The notes: generated by a model not told the origin, from the letters alone. A stretch of 25,000 nucleotides of DNA from Fidelibacterota bacterium (GCA_002715465.1 PAYY01000004.1:1-25000); one strand, 5' to 3'; positions 7,729 through 16,320 are shown, counted from the stretch's first letter. Made by a program: numbers and translations.

Positions 7729-9075
7729 ATGTTCGAAAAGATTTTAATCGCTAATAGAGGAGAAATTGCTCTTCGAATTATTCGAGGATGTCATGAATTA
7801 GGTATAAAAACTGTAGCTGTTTATTCTTCAGCTGATGAACTCTCTCTACATGTACGTTTTGCTGATGAAGCAGTATGTATTGGACCTCCTCCAAGTAATG
7901 ATAGTTATTTAAATATTCCTAGTATTCTAAGTGCTGCTGAACTCACTAATAGTTCAGCTATTCATCCTGGTTATGGTTTTCTTTCTGAGCGTCCTGAGTT
8001 TGCCCAGATTTGTCAAGAAAACAATTTTGTTTTTATTGGACCTTCAGCAGAAATAATTTCGACAATGGGTGAAAAAGCAACGGCAAAAAACACTATGAAA
8101 AAAGCAGGGGTACCAGTTGTACCAGGTAGTGATGGTGTAGTTAGCTCTATTGAAGAAGCACATTCAATTGCATCAGCAATTGGATATCCTGTAATGTTAA
8201 AGGCAACAGCTGGAGGTGGTGGTCGTGGAATGCGTTTAGTTAAAGCCAAAGAAGATCTTGAGAAATTATATTTGATGGCTTCTTCAGAGGCGGAAAAAGC
8301 TTTTAATAATGGAAAACTTTATGTTGAGAAATTTGTGCAAAATCCTCGTCATATTGAAATTCAAATTCTTGCTGATCATTTTGGCAATGTTATTCACTTT
8401 GGAGAGAGAGAATGTTCTATCCAACGGAGACATCAAAAATTAATTGAGGAATCACCATCTCCGGCAATCAATGATGATATTCGCAAACGAATGGGAGAAG
8501 CAGCTGTTAAAGGTGCTAAATCAATAGGATATTCCGGTTTGGGTACAGTTGAATTCCTTTTTGATGGAATCACAAAAGAATTTTATTTTATGGAAATGAA
8601 TACTCGAATTCAGGTGGAGCATCCTGTTACTGAAATGGTAATTGGTAAAGATCTTGTAAAAGCACAAATAAAAATTGCTTCAGGTGATGAGATTCCTGAT
8701 AATATTGGAAAATTTAAACTTAGAGGTCATTCTATTGAATGTAGGATCAATGCAGAAGATCCAGCTCGAGACTTTATGCCTTCTCCTGGAAAAGTCAAGG
8801 AGTTTCATGCACCTGGTGGGAATGGTGTTCGAATGGATTCTCATATTTATGCTGGTTATGAAATTCCTCCTCATTATGATTCATTAATAGGCAAGTTGAT
8901 TGTACATGCCGACGACCGACTAACAGCGATTAATAGAATGCAAAGAGCTCTTGAAGAAATAATTCTTGAAGGTCCAAAGACAACAATCCCATTTCATCAA
9001 GCAATCATGAAAGATAAAACTTTTCAGGGTGGAGATTTTAATACTAGCTTTATTGATTCTTTTTCTTATACTTAG
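7729..9075 (+). CDS. accC: Biotin carboxylase subunit of acetyl-CoA carboxylase
   Basis: ATP-grasp enzyme that carboxylates the biotin on AccB using bicarbonate. 448 residues from ATG 7729, almost identical in length to E. coli AccC; a TTG at 7720 would add three residues. Signatures are [18 protein letters not shown] at the start, the glycine-rich ATP loop [37 protein letters not shown], and [15 protein letters not shown] with catalytic and metal residues. The C-terminal barrel includes [14 protein letters not shown]. The carboxyltransferase genes accA and accD are not in this window, so partnership with an acetyl- rather than another acyl-CoA carboxylase is inferred from its pairing with accB. 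Confidence 0.96.
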   Translation: MFEKILIANRGEIALRIIRGCHELGIKTVAVYSSADELSLHVRFADEAVCIGPPPSNDSYLNIPSILSAAELTNSSAIHPGYGFLSERPEFAQICQENNFVFIGPSAEIISTMGEKATAKNTMKKAGVPVVPGSDGVVSSIEEAHSIASAIGYPVMLKATAGGGGRGMRLVKAKEDLEKLYLMASSEAEKAFNNGKLYVEKFVQNPRHIEIQILADHFGNVIHFGERECSIQRRHQKLIEESPSPAINDDIRKRMGEAAVKGAKSIGYSGLGTVEFLFDGITKEFYFMEMNTRIQVEHPVTEMVIGKDLVKAQIKIASGDEIPDNIGKFKLRGHSIECRINAEDPARDFMPSPGKVKEFHAPGGNGVRMDSHIYAGYEIPPHYDSLIGKLIVHADDRLTAINRMQRALEEIILEGPKTTIPFHQAIMKDKTFQGGDFNTSFIDSFSYT

Positions 9076-9110
9076 AAAAGCAATATTTTAGATGAAAGGT
9101 TCGATTTAAA

Positions 9111-9488
9111 ATGAAAATTCCTCCTAACTTATTATATACTGAATCCCATGAATGGATTCTAATTGAAAATGATATTTCGACTATAGGAATCACTGATTTT
9201 GCTCAGAATGAATTGGGTGATATAGTATTCCTTGAGCTTCCTGAAGAAGGAGATGATATCGTAAAAAATGAGATATTTGGAACTATTGAGGCTGTAAAAA
9301 CTGTAGCTGATCTATATTCACCTATGTCTGGGAAAGTAATTAATGTCAATCAAGACTTAAATAATGAACCCGAGCTTGTTAATCATGATCCATTTGGAAT
9401 GGGTTGGCTAATAAAAATTCAATCAATCACTGCTGGTCAATCAAAAAATCTATTGACAGCTGATAAATATACCGATCTTATAGGATAA
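9111..9488 (+). CDS. gcvH: Glycine cleavage system H protein
   Basis: Lipoylated carrier protein that moves the aminomethyl group between the P, T and L proteins of the glycine cleavage system. 125 residues. It has YTESHEWI, GITDFAQNELGDIVFLELPEEG, and the lipoylation site GTIEAVKTVADLYSP with lysine K63. An AAAGG at 9096-9100 serves as Shine-Dalgarno. gcvT and gcvP are not in the window, so the rest of the system must lie elsewhere; free-standing H proteins also serve as lipoate donors in some bacteria. It lies 35 bases after accC and 18 before the GGGP synthase gene. Confidence 0.95.
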   Translation: MKIPPNLLYTESHEWILIENDISTIGITDFAQNELGDIVFLELPEEGDDIVKNEIFGTIEAVKTVADLYSPMSGKVINVNQDLNNEPELVNHDPFGMGWLIKIQSITAGQSKNLLTADKYTDLIG

Positions 9489-9506
9489 TATTTAGTTTTT
9501 GATGCT

Positions 9507-10253
9507 ATGGGAAAAGTATATTCATATTTAGAATCAATTAAATTAAGAAATAAAGCTGGTTATTTTGTTCTAATTGATCCAGATAAAAAGAATGAGGCTA
9601 AATTAGAATCACTTGTTGAAAATGCTAACCAAATAGGTGCTGATGCTATTCTTGTTGGTGGTAGTTTGATGATGGATAGTCGGTTTAAGGATCGTGCAAA
9701 AAGAATCAAAACTTTATCAAAGGTTCCTGTAATATTGTTTCCTGGATCAGTAAGTCAATTAAGCCCCCATTTTGATGCTGTATTATTTTTATCCATAATT
9801 AGCAGTAGGAATCCAACTTATCTTATTGGTGAACAGGTGATAGGTGCTCCTATTATCAAGGATCTAGATTTAGAACCTTTGCCAACTGGTTATATGTTAT
9901 TTGAAGGAGGGGGAAATTCAAGTGTAGAGTTCATGAGTAATTCCAGGCCTTTGCCTCTTAACCGTCCTGAGATAGCTGTTGCTCATGCTTTAGCTGGACA
10001 ATATTTAGGTATGAAACTTTTATACCTTGAAGCAGGTAGCGGTGCTTCTAGGACAGTACCAAAGGAAATAATTTCAGCGATTGCTAGGAATTGTGATATT
10101 CCAATTATTGTTGGTGGGGGTATTACTGATCCAGAAACAGCAATAGAAAAAGTTAAAGCTGGTGCTTCTTTTATTGTTACTGGGACGGCATCTGAGTCTG
10201 CTGATTCTGCTAATATTATGCATTCTTTTGCTGAGGCTATACATAGTGTTTGA
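9507..10253 (+). CDS. Geranylgeranylglyceryl phosphate synthase, group II (PcrB/GGGPS family)
   Basis: TIM-barrel prenyltransferase that forms an ether bond between a polyprenyl diphosphate and sn-glycerol-1-phosphate, the first committed step of archaeal-type lipids. 248 residues. Landmarks are FVLIDPDK (D24, metal site), GADAILVGGS, SRNPTYLIGEQV, LPTGYMLFEGGG, LPLNRPEIAVAHALAGQYLGMKLLYLEAGSGA (phosphate- and prenyl-binding region, residues about 152-180) and IIVGGGITDPE with ASFIVTG. The LPTGYML and YLEAGSGA pattern is that of group II enzymes, found in some archaea and in Bacteroidetes-related bacteria. A glycerol-1-phosphate source (EgsA/AraM type) and DGGGP synthase are not in the window, so the end product is unknown. 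Confidence 0.9.
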   Translation: MGKVYSYLESIKLRNKAGYFVLIDPDKKNEAKLESLVENANQIGADAILVGGSLMMDSRFKDRAKRIKTLSKVPVILFPGSVSQLSPHFDAVLFLSIISSRNPTYLIGEQVIGAPIIKDLDLEPLPTGYMLFEGGGNSSVEFMSNSRPLPLNRPEIAVAHALAGQYLGMKLLYLEAGSGASRTVPKEIISAIARNCDIPIIVGGGITDPETAIEKVKAGASFIVTGTASESADSANIMHSFAEAIHSV

Positions 10254-10261
10254 TTTATAAC

Positions 10262-10837
10262 ATGAAAAATATTGAAATACAATTAAGAGAAAGTGCTAGA
10301 GTTAAGGAGTCTATGATTTCATCCTGCACAAAAAGTATTCAAAAAGCAGCTGACATAATTATATCTTCAATCCGAAAAGGTGGTAAAGTAATGTGGTGCG
10401 GAAATGGTGGAAGTGCTGCTCAAGCACAACACTTATCTACAGAAATCATTGGAGGTCTTAGGAGGCATGATTTACCTCCACAACCTTCTATTTCACTTAC
10501 CACAGATAGCTCTATGATTACAGCATGGGCTAATGATGTTGATTTTGATTCACTTTTTTCAAGGCAGATTGAAGGTTTGGGTAATTCTAATGATGTCCTG
10601 GTTGCTTTAAGTACTAGCGGAAATTCTTCTAATATAGTTAAAGCGGTAAAAATAGCTGAATCAATAGGAATGGAAACAATAATCATGACAGGTAAAACTG
10701 GTGGGCGCCTCGCCTTAATGGGAAATGTAAAAATTATGATTCCATCCGAAGATACCCAACGTATTCAAGAAGGACATATTACAGCTGGACATATTTTTTG
10801 TGAACTTGTAGAAAAAGCATTTAGCCTGGAGAATTAA
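10262..10837 (+). CDS. gmhA: Sedoheptulose-7-phosphate isomerase (SIS domain)
   Basis: Cytosolic enzyme converting sedoheptulose-7-phosphate to glycero-manno-heptose-7-phosphate, the first step of the heptose used in lipopolysaccharide core. 191 residues from ATG 10262, close to E. coli GmhA (192). Signatures are MWCGNGGSAAQAQHLSTE (phosphate binding with a metal-binding His and Glu), TDSSMITAWANDVDFDSLFSRQ, VLVALSTSGNSSNI (SIS phosphate loop), and EDTQRIQEGHITAGHIFCELVE near the end with the catalytic/metal His. A TTG at 10250 overlapping the GGGP synthase end would add four residues. The rest of the heptose pathway is not visible here, so other ketose-phosphate substrates are possible. A GmhA would imply a Gram-negative type outer membrane. 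Confidence 0.88.
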   Translation: MKNIEIQLRESARVKESMISSCTKSIQKAADIIISSIRKGGKVMWCGNGGSAAQAQHLSTEIIGGLRRHDLPPQPSISLTTDSSMITAWANDVDFDSLFSRQIEGLGNSNDVLVALSTSGNSSNIVKAVKIAESIGMETIIMTGKTGGRLALMGNVKIMIPSEDTQRIQEGHITAGHIFCELVEKAFSLEN

Positions 10838-10866
10838 AGACGCGGAAATTTATAGATCCATTTATT

Positions 10867-11739
10867 TTGCATATAAAAGTTGAAAGGGCTTTGGCTGATA
10901 ATTCGCTAGATGCATATCAGCGTGACCTTACTAGATATATGAATTATTTTAAGAATGAAATAAAACCACAAGATATTAAAACTGATCATGTTCAAGGATA
11001 TATAAGATTCCTTAGCTCCCATTTGAAACCATCTAGTATACGTAGAACCATTTCTACAATTAAAACTTTCCACAATTTTTTAATTGAAGAAGGACATACT
11101 AAACTGAATCCTTGTGAAACTATAGATATGCCTAAAATGGAAAAACGGCTCCCTAAAGTTCTTACAAAAAAAGAAGTAGATCATTTTTTAAGTGTAATTG
11201 ATACTTCATCACCATGGGGCATCAGAGATCAAGCAATGTTTGAATTACTCTACTCAACAGGATTACGTGTTTCTGAAATGATATCTTTAAAAATTATTGA
11301 CTTAATAATGTTAGATCTTGAAAAAGACATTTCTATAAGAATAAAGGGAAAAGGTTCTAGAATAAGGACTATACCATTAGGGAGAAAAGCTATTAAATCA
11401 TTAAAAAATTATATCAACTATTCTAGGAATATATTTATTAAACAAGGAAAAAATAATACTAATATTTTCCTTAATTATAGAGGAGAATGTATTAGTCGTA
11501 AAGGTGTTTGGAAAATTTTCAAAAAATACGCTGAAAAAGCTGGACTAAAAAAATCTATCTCGCCACACTCACTTCGCCATTCATTTGCGACTCATCTTAT
11601 TCAAGGAGGTGCTGATATTAGAGCTGTTCAAATGATGCTAGGTCATGTTGATGTTTCTACAACTGAAATTTATACTCATTTGGATAATAAAGATTTGAAA
11701 GATCAATTCATTAAATATCACCCTAGAAGCCAATGGTAG
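10867..11739 (+). CDS. Xer-family tyrosine recombinase (XerC/XerD-like)
   Basis: Site-specific recombinase that normally resolves chromosome dimers at dif. As written from TTG 10867 it has 290 residues: an N-terminal SAM-like core-binding domain (to about 105), then the catalytic domain. Catalytic residues are R134 in TGLRVSE, K162 in GKGSR, H234 and R237 in HSLRHSFATHL, H260 in LGHVD and the nucleophile Y269 in IYTH; all are present. C-terminal residues sit ten positions earlier than in E. coli XerD, and the upstream codons RKFIDPFI read like the missing first helix. The true start is therefore probably upstream, possibly an ACG at 10840 with GGAG 8 bases before it. XerC versus XerD cannot be decided. 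Overlaps the next gene by 7 bases. Confidence 0.9.
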   Translation: MHIKVERALADNSLDAYQRDLTRYMNYFKNEIKPQDIKTDHVQGYIRFLSSHLKPSSIRRTISTIKTFHNFLIEEGHTKLNPCETIDMPKMEKRLPKVLTKKEVDHFLSVIDTSSPWGIRDQAMFELLYSTGLRVSEMISLKIIDLIMLDLEKDISIRIKGKGSRIRTIPLGRKAIKSLKNYINYSRNIFIKQGKNNTNIFLNYRGECISRKGVWKIFKKYAEKAGLKKSISPHSLRHSFATHLIQGGADIRAVQMMLGHVDVSTTEIYTHLDNKDLKDQFIKYHPRSQW

Positions 11740-12365
11740 AGAATATTTTACTTTTAATTCCGCCGATCCTTTTAGCGATTACTTTTCATGAATATGCTCA
11801 TGGTTGGATGGCTTTAAAGTTTGGTGACCCAACAGCTAAAATGTTGGGAAGACTAAGTTTAAATCCTCTTGTTCATCTTGACCCAATCGGTACATTGATG
11901 CTTTTAATTGTTCAGTTTGGCTGGGCAAAACCTGTTCCTGTAGATCCACGATATTTTTCTGACCCTAAAAAACAGATGATTTGGGTAGCTCTTGCTGGTC
12001 CTATTGCTAATATGATTCTTGCTTTTGTCTCAGGAATTTTTATTATTATTTTTTCATCTTCAAATCTAATGTTTAACTCAAAAACTGCATTTTTTGGCAA
12101 TATTTTGGTATATAGTCTTCAGATTAATCTAGCTCTTGCAGTATTTAATATGTTACCAATACCTCCTCTAGATGGCTCAAAAATACTCCGGGGATTGCTT
12201 CCTTATAAATACGAATATATAGCTAATACACTAGAACAGTTTGGGCCATGGATATTAATGTCACTAATCTTATTTGGTTTTATATCTGGAATCTCAATAT
12301 TCTGGTTGTTTATTGGCCCTTTTGTTCGTTTTTTCTCATCTTTATTTACTTTTGGATTAATTTAA
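11733..12365 (+). CDS. Site-2-protease-like membrane metalloprotease (peptidase M50)
   Basis: Integral-membrane zinc protease of the M50/S2P group (YwhC/SpoIVFB-like subgroup), which cuts substrates within the membrane. 210 residues, mostly hydrophobic with about five or six membrane segments. The zinc motif HEYAH is at H19-H23, and the third ligand motif NMLPIPPLDG is at residues 139-148 with D147. GRLSLNPLVHLDPIGT and AGPIANMILA are typical of this subgroup. There is no PDZ domain, which separates it from RseP. The start overlaps the Xer gene by 7 bases, implying coupling. The substrate is unknown; the neighbours give no anti-sigma factor. Confidence 0.92.
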   Translation: MVENILLLIPPILLAITFHEYAHGWMALKFGDPTAKMLGRLSLNPLVHLDPIGTLMLLIVQFGWAKPVPVDPRYFSDPKKQMIWVALAGPIANMILAFVSGIFIIIFSSSNLMFNSKTAFFGNILVYSLQINLALAVFNMLPIPPLDGSKILRGLLPYKYEYIANTLEQFGPWILMSLILFGFISGISIFWLFIGPFVRFFSSLFTFGLI

Positions 12366-12490
12366 TGACCGGTGGATTCCATTTTAGAAAGATAATTAAT
12401 TATAGATCCGGTAAAAGTTCATTAATAAAGTTATTTGTTCTTACTTCAATTGTACTTTTCCTTTTGTTCTATCTTAAAGGAATTGTATAG
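12365..12490 (+). CDS. 41-residue predicted single-pass membrane protein
   Basis: Short reading frame starting at the ATG of a TAATG junction with the M50 protease stop. It encodes a basic N-terminal half (FRKIINYRSGKSSLIK) and one hydrophobic helix (LFVLTSIVLFLLFYL), ending KGIV. The layout of basic, serine-rich and then transmembrane residues is sensible for a small inner-membrane protein with a cytosolic N-terminus, and the spacing fills exactly the gap before the next gene. I know no family. A chance reading frame cannot be excluded. Confidence 0.5.
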   Translation: MTGGFHFRKIINYRSGKSSLIKLFVLTSIVLFLLFYLKGIV

Positions 12491-12494
12491 TAAA

Positions 12495-13535
12495 ATGGAA
12501 AAGCTTATTGAGTGCGTTCCTAATTTTAGTGAAGGAAGATTGCAATCTAATATTAATTCTATAGTTAAATCTATTGAGAGCATAAATAATGTAACTATTT
12601 TGGATATTAATCAAGGTAAATCAACAAATAGAACAGTAATTACATTTGTTGGTACACCTGAAGATGTATCTCAAGCGGCGTATCTTGGAATTTCTAAAGC
12701 TTCAGAATTAATTGATATGCGTAATCATAAAGGAGAACATCCTCGCATTGGAGCAACGGATGTATGTCCTTTTATTCCTTTAAATGGTGCAAAAATGGAT
12801 GACTGTATTAATATTGCCAGGAATGTAGGAAAGCGTGTTGGAGAGAATCTCTCTATTCCTGTTTATCTTTATGAAAGAGCTGCCACTTCATCTAATCGAA
12901 AAAATCTTTCATTTATTAGGGCTGGAGAATATGAAGGTTTACCTGAAAAACTTAAAGATCCATATTGGCATCCGGATTTTGGCAAAGCTGAATTTAATCC
13001 TTTGAGTGGTGTTACTACAATCGGAGCTAGAAATTTTCTTATAGCTTTCAACGTTAACTTAAATACTCAAGATAAAAAGGTAGCTTCTGATATTGCATCT
13101 AATATTCGTGAGATAGGTAGAGTAAAAAGGTATTCAAATGGAACAATAATGTGCGATGAGAACGGAAAAATTTTGCGTAAGCCAGGTCTACTTAAATCAT
13201 GTAAAGCACTAGGCTGGTATATTCCAGAATATGGTAAAGCTCAAGTATCGATGAATCTTACTAATTACAAAATAACACCTCCGCATGTTGCCTTTGAAGC
13301 AGTTTGTTATGAAGCTAAAAAGAGGGGAATTAATGTTTCTGGTTGTGAGATTATTGGTCTTGTTCCATTAGAAGCAATGCTTATGGCTGGTCGTTATTAT
13401 TTAACCTCCAATTACAAAAATGATAAAATTAGGGACGATGATCTTTTATATAAAGCTATAGAATCTTTAGGCCTTAATGATATAAAAACCTTTGTTCCTA
13501 AAGAAAGTATACTTGAATATAAAATAGGACTATAG
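12495..13535 (+). CDS. ftcD: Glutamate formimidoyltransferase (FtcD N-terminal-type, stand-alone)
   Basis: Transfers the formimino group from N-formimino-L-glutamate to tetrahydrofolate, usually a step in histidine breakdown. 346 residues from ATG 12495; open codons before it are not used because the family begins MEKLIECVPNFSEG. Landmarks are GEHPRIGATDVCPFIPL with H82, at the position of the catalytic histidine of the animal enzyme, VYLYERAAT, HPDFGKAEFNP and GARNFLIAFNVNL. The cyclodeaminase half of animal FTCD is not fused, as is common in bacteria. hutH, hutU and hutI are not visible here, so a role in histidine catabolism is not shown. AAAGGA at 12476-12481 is a rather distant Shine-Dalgarno. 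A 94-base gap follows to mutL. Confidence 0.88.
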   Translation: MEKLIECVPNFSEGRLQSNINSIVKSIESINNVTILDINQGKSTNRTVITFVGTPEDVSQAAYLGISKASELIDMRNHKGEHPRIGATDVCPFIPLNGAKMDDCINIARNVGKRVGENLSIPVYLYERAATSSNRKNLSFIRAGEYEGLPEKLKDPYWHPDFGKAEFNPLSGVTTIGARNFLIAFNVNLNTQDKKVASDIASNIREIGRVKRYSNGTIMCDENGKILRKPGLLKSCKALGWYIPEYGKAQVSMNLTNYKITPPHVAFEAVCYEAKKRGINVSGCEIIGLVPLEAMLMAGRYYLTSNYKNDKIRDDDLLYKAIESLGLNDIKTFVPKESILEYKIGL

Positions 13536-13581
13536 AATAGTCTATTGGATCAAACAAAATTGTAAATTAATAGGATCTTTT

Positions 13582-13609
13582 TTGATTAAATGAAATATTT
13601 AGGAATAAT
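13582..13609 (+). promoter_or_regulatory. Possible sigma-70-type promoter for mutL
   Basis: TTGATT at 13582-13587 and AATAAT at 13604-13609 (five of six matches to the -10 consensus) are 16 bases apart. Transcription would start near 13616, a short leader before the mutL ATG at 13630. Its position in the 94-base gap after ftcD fits, but it is unproven. Confidence 0.4.
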
Positions 13610-13629
13610 TTAGAACATTATTATTACAA

Positions 13630-15357
13630 ATGGGTAGGATACATTTACTTTCTAACGATTTAAAAAATAAAATTGCTGCTGGTGAAGTAGTAGAGAGGCC
13701 TGCATCTGTAGTTAAGGAACTTGTTGAAAATTCACTAGATGCAAATTCAACAGAAATTAATATTTTTGTATCTGGTGGAGGAAATTCATCTTTAAAAGTT
13801 GTTGATAATGGAGATGGATTATTTAAGAATGATCTTGTTTTGGCTTTTTCTCGTCATTCAACATCAAAAATTTCTACAGTTAATGATCTTTCAAATATTC
13901 AGACATTAGGCTTTCGTGGAGAGGCACTTGCTAGTATAGCCTCAGTAGCTACAGTTAAAGCTCAATCCTTAGAAAACAATAATGAAACTGGGTACGAAAT
14001 TTCTGTATTAGAAGGAAAAATAACCAAGCCAATGCCTGTAATTATGGAAAAGGGTACATCTATTTCAATAAGTGACCTTTTCTTTTCTATTCCTGCTAGA
14101 AGGAAATTTCTCAAAAGTAGTAAAACAGAATTGAGACATATTGTAAGAATGATTCGTCGATTTTCCTTATCCTTCCCTGAAGTAAAATTTAATTTATTTT
14201 CTGATGGGAAAAATATTTTGAAACTTAATCCTAGCACTTTACCTGAACGAATTACAGCGGTTTACGATCCAACCTATAGAGATAATTTGTTAGAAGTTAA
14301 TCATCAATCTGATCTATTTAATATAAACGGTTATATTGGAAATCTTAATCTAGTTAGAAAAAGAAGAGGAGAACAGAATCTTTTTTTAAATAGACGTTAT
14401 ATAATCAATAGGCTATTAAACTCAGCTATCTATTCTGCATTTAAAACAATTGTTTTACGTGGAGAGTTCCCTTTTTTTGTAATCAACTTGGAAATACCTA
14501 ATGAGTTAGTAGATATAAATGTGCATCCAATGAAAACTGAAGTTCGTTTTAGGGATGAATGGCGTATATATCATACATTAAAAACAGCTATCTCAAACTC
14601 ATTAAAAGAAATTTTATCTACTATTCCCAATTTTCAAACTAAATCAGAGTTCTATCCCAAAATAGATAACCAATCTTCTCTTGCTTTTAAAAAAACTCGT
14701 TCATCATCAATATTGTCAGACAGTTCTATTGAACGAGCAAAATCCTATATACAAAAAATTAGCGAAATACAAGATGAAGAAGAAGATGTCAGTTTAGATA
14801 AAATATGGCAGGTCCATAATAAATATATTGTTTCTGAAATAAAGAGTGGTCTTGTTATAATTGATCAACACGTTGCCCATGAAAGGATTCTTTACGAAAA
14901 AGCAATAGATGCAATGGAAGGGAATCCTTTACCAACCCAGACTCTTTTATTTCCAGAAATTATTGAGCTCCAACCGGAAGATTTTTCAATATTGTTAGAG
15001 CTTATTCCTTATTTAGAAAAAATTGGATTCCAGATGAAAGAGTTTGGCAAATATACCATTATGACCGAAGGTGCTCCATCTGAAATCCAATGGAATAATG
15101 CGAGAGAAGTTATGAGAGAAATTATTGATACTTATAGGAATGAACAGAAGGCTCAGCCATCCTTTATGGAAGCAGTTTCTGCTTCTTTTGCTTGCAAGGC
15201 TTCCGTAAAGGCTGGTGATATTCTTACCATAGAAGAAATGCGTTCTTTAGTAGATAGGTTATTCGCAAGTAAACATCCTTATTACTGTCCTCATGGAAGG
15301 CCTATAATAATTAACCTTTCATTGGATGAAATTGATCGCCGATTTGAGCGAACCTAA
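13630..15357 (+). CDS. mutL: DNA mismatch repair protein MutL
   Basis: ATP-driven matchmaker of mismatch repair. 575 residues. The N-terminal GHKL ATPase domain shows ELVENSLDAN (general-base E30), VVDNGDGL, RHSTSKI and TLGFRGEALASIASVA, followed by the transducer domain with QNLFLNRRYI and VDINVHPMKTEVRF. The C-terminal dimerisation domain holds the metal-dependent nicking motif, DQHVAHERILYE from D412, with ACKASVKAGD and CPHGRP from C553. This MutL should therefore nick DNA itself, as in bacteria without MutH. The linker is short. mutS is not in the window. miaA overlaps its end by 32 bases. Confidence 0.96.
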   Translation: MGRIHLLSNDLKNKIAAGEVVERPASVVKELVENSLDANSTEINIFVSGGGNSSLKVVDNGDGLFKNDLVLAFSRHSTSKISTVNDLSNIQTLGFRGEALASIASVATVKAQSLENNNETGYEISVLEGKITKPMPVIMEKGTSISISDLFFSIPARRKFLKSSKTELRHIVRMIRRFSLSFPEVKFNLFSDGKNILKLNPSTLPERITAVYDPTYRDNLLEVNHQSDLFNINGYIGNLNLVRKRRGEQNLFLNRRYIINRLLNSAIYSAFKTIVLRGEFPFFVINLEIPNELVDINVHPMKTEVRFRDEWRIYHTLKTAISNSLKEILSTIPNFQTKSEFYPKIDNQSSLAFKKTRSSSILSDSSIERAKSYIQKISEIQDEEEDVSLDKIWQVHNKYIVSEIKSGLVIIDQHVAHERILYEKAIDAMEGNPLPTQTLLFPEIIELQPEDFSILLELIPYLEKIGFQMKEFGKYTIMTEGAPSEIQWNNAREVMREIIDTYRNEQKAQPSFMEAVSASFACKASVKAGDILTIEEMRSLVDRLFASKHPYYCPHGRPIIINLSLDEIDRRFERT

Positions 15358-16291
15358 CAATTTTTCAGGGAGAAGATTTCTTGTAATTGTTGGCCCTACA
15401 GCAATAGGTAAAAGTGCAGTAGCTATCAAGTTAGCCAAAAGGTATAATGGAGAAGTGATTGGCCTTGATTCAAGACAAATCTATCGTGGTATGCAGATTG
15501 GAACAGCTCAACCATCAATTAATGAAATGGATGGAATTACTCATCACCTTATTGGAATTCGTTCGCCATTTGAAATTATATCTGCTGGTGAATATGCAAG
15601 ATTAGTCAACAAAACCATTCTAAATGTCATAAAGAATCGAAAATTTCCAATTATATGCGGTGGAAGTGGTCTTTATTTTAGGGCATTGACTAGAGGATTT
15701 TTTAATGAATCTTTCAGCGATCCCAAAGTAAGAGAAATTTTAAAAAAAAGGTTAAAGAGAGAGGGGGCTAAAATTCTTTTAGATGAACTTAATTCTATTG
15801 ACCCAGAATACTCAAAAATTGTTCATTTAAATAATCATAAGAGAATGCTTCGTGCTTTAGAGATTTTTCAAATTACGGGAAGATCACCTACAGAGCATTT
15901 TCAAGAACAAAAAAAAAACGAATACAGAAAAAGTTTTTATTCAATATATCTAAAAACTGAATTAGATGGATTAGTTCCTAAAATTAACCATCGGATCATA
16001 AAGATGCTAGAAAATGGCTGGTTAGAGGAAGTTAAGTATCTTATGGGATTAGGTTTGAATTATAAAAATCATCCTATGCAGAGTTTAGGATACAAATATT
16101 TAATACAATATTTAAATGGTGATTTAGAATTAAAGAATGCAATTGAAAGAATAAAAACTGAAACTAGGCAGTTTGCTCGGAAACAGATGAAATGGTTTGA
16201 TAAAGAAGAGATAGATATTACAATTAATATTTCTAAATTTTCAAAGGAAGAGTTTTTTCTTCGTATATCAAAAATAATAAATGACTTTTGA
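15326..16291 (+). CDS. miaA: tRNA dimethylallyltransferase
   Basis: Adds a dimethylallyl group to A37 of tRNAs that read codons starting with U. 321 residues, near the usual 300-320. The P-loop GPTAIGKS is at residues 23-30, with LDSRQIYRGMQIGTAQP, ICGGSGLYFRAL, NNHKRMLRALEIFQITG and the C-terminal MQSLGYKYL and TRQFARKQMKWF. ATG 15326 overlaps the mutL end by 32 bases. mutL-miaA neighbours are common across bacteria. Confidence 0.96.
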   Translation: MKLIADLSEPNNFSGRRFLVIVGPTAIGKSAVAIKLAKRYNGEVIGLDSRQIYRGMQIGTAQPSINEMDGITHHLIGIRSPFEIISAGEYARLVNKTILNVIKNRKFPIICGGSGLYFRALTRGFFNESFSDPKVREILKKRLKREGAKILLDELNSIDPEYSKIVHLNNHKRMLRALEIFQITGRSPTEHFQEQKKNEYRKSFYSIYLKTELDGLVPKINHRIIKMLENGWLEEVKYLMGLGLNYKNHPMQSLGYKYLIQYLNGDLELKNAIERIKTETRQFARKQMKWFDKEEIDITINISKFSKEEFFLRISKIINDF

Positions 16292-16316
16292 TTCTAATAT
16301 ATAAAAATAATAAATT
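16288..16316 (+). promoter_or_regulatory. Possible promoter for the pyrRBC operon
   Basis: TTGATT (16288-16293) and TAAATT (16311-16316) are 17 bases apart, four of six matches each. Initiation near 16323 would begin the transcript at about the edge of the PyrR-binding hairpin, perhaps slightly inside it. Weak; other AT-rich placements in 16261-16316 are possible. Confidence 0.28.
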
Positions 16317-16320
16317 ACAG

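Noticed and set aside
12248..12364. Upstream part of the frame containing the 41-residue protein, as an 80-residue gene
   Set aside because: The first 39 codons run within the M50 protease in another frame, where the protease motifs are well conserved; only the part after the TAATG is plausible as a gene.
13545..13588. Terminator between ftcD and mutL (ATCAAA and TTTGAT)
   Set aside because: Six AT-rich pairs around a loop of more than 20 bases would be unstable; the T-run there is more likely part of a promoter region.
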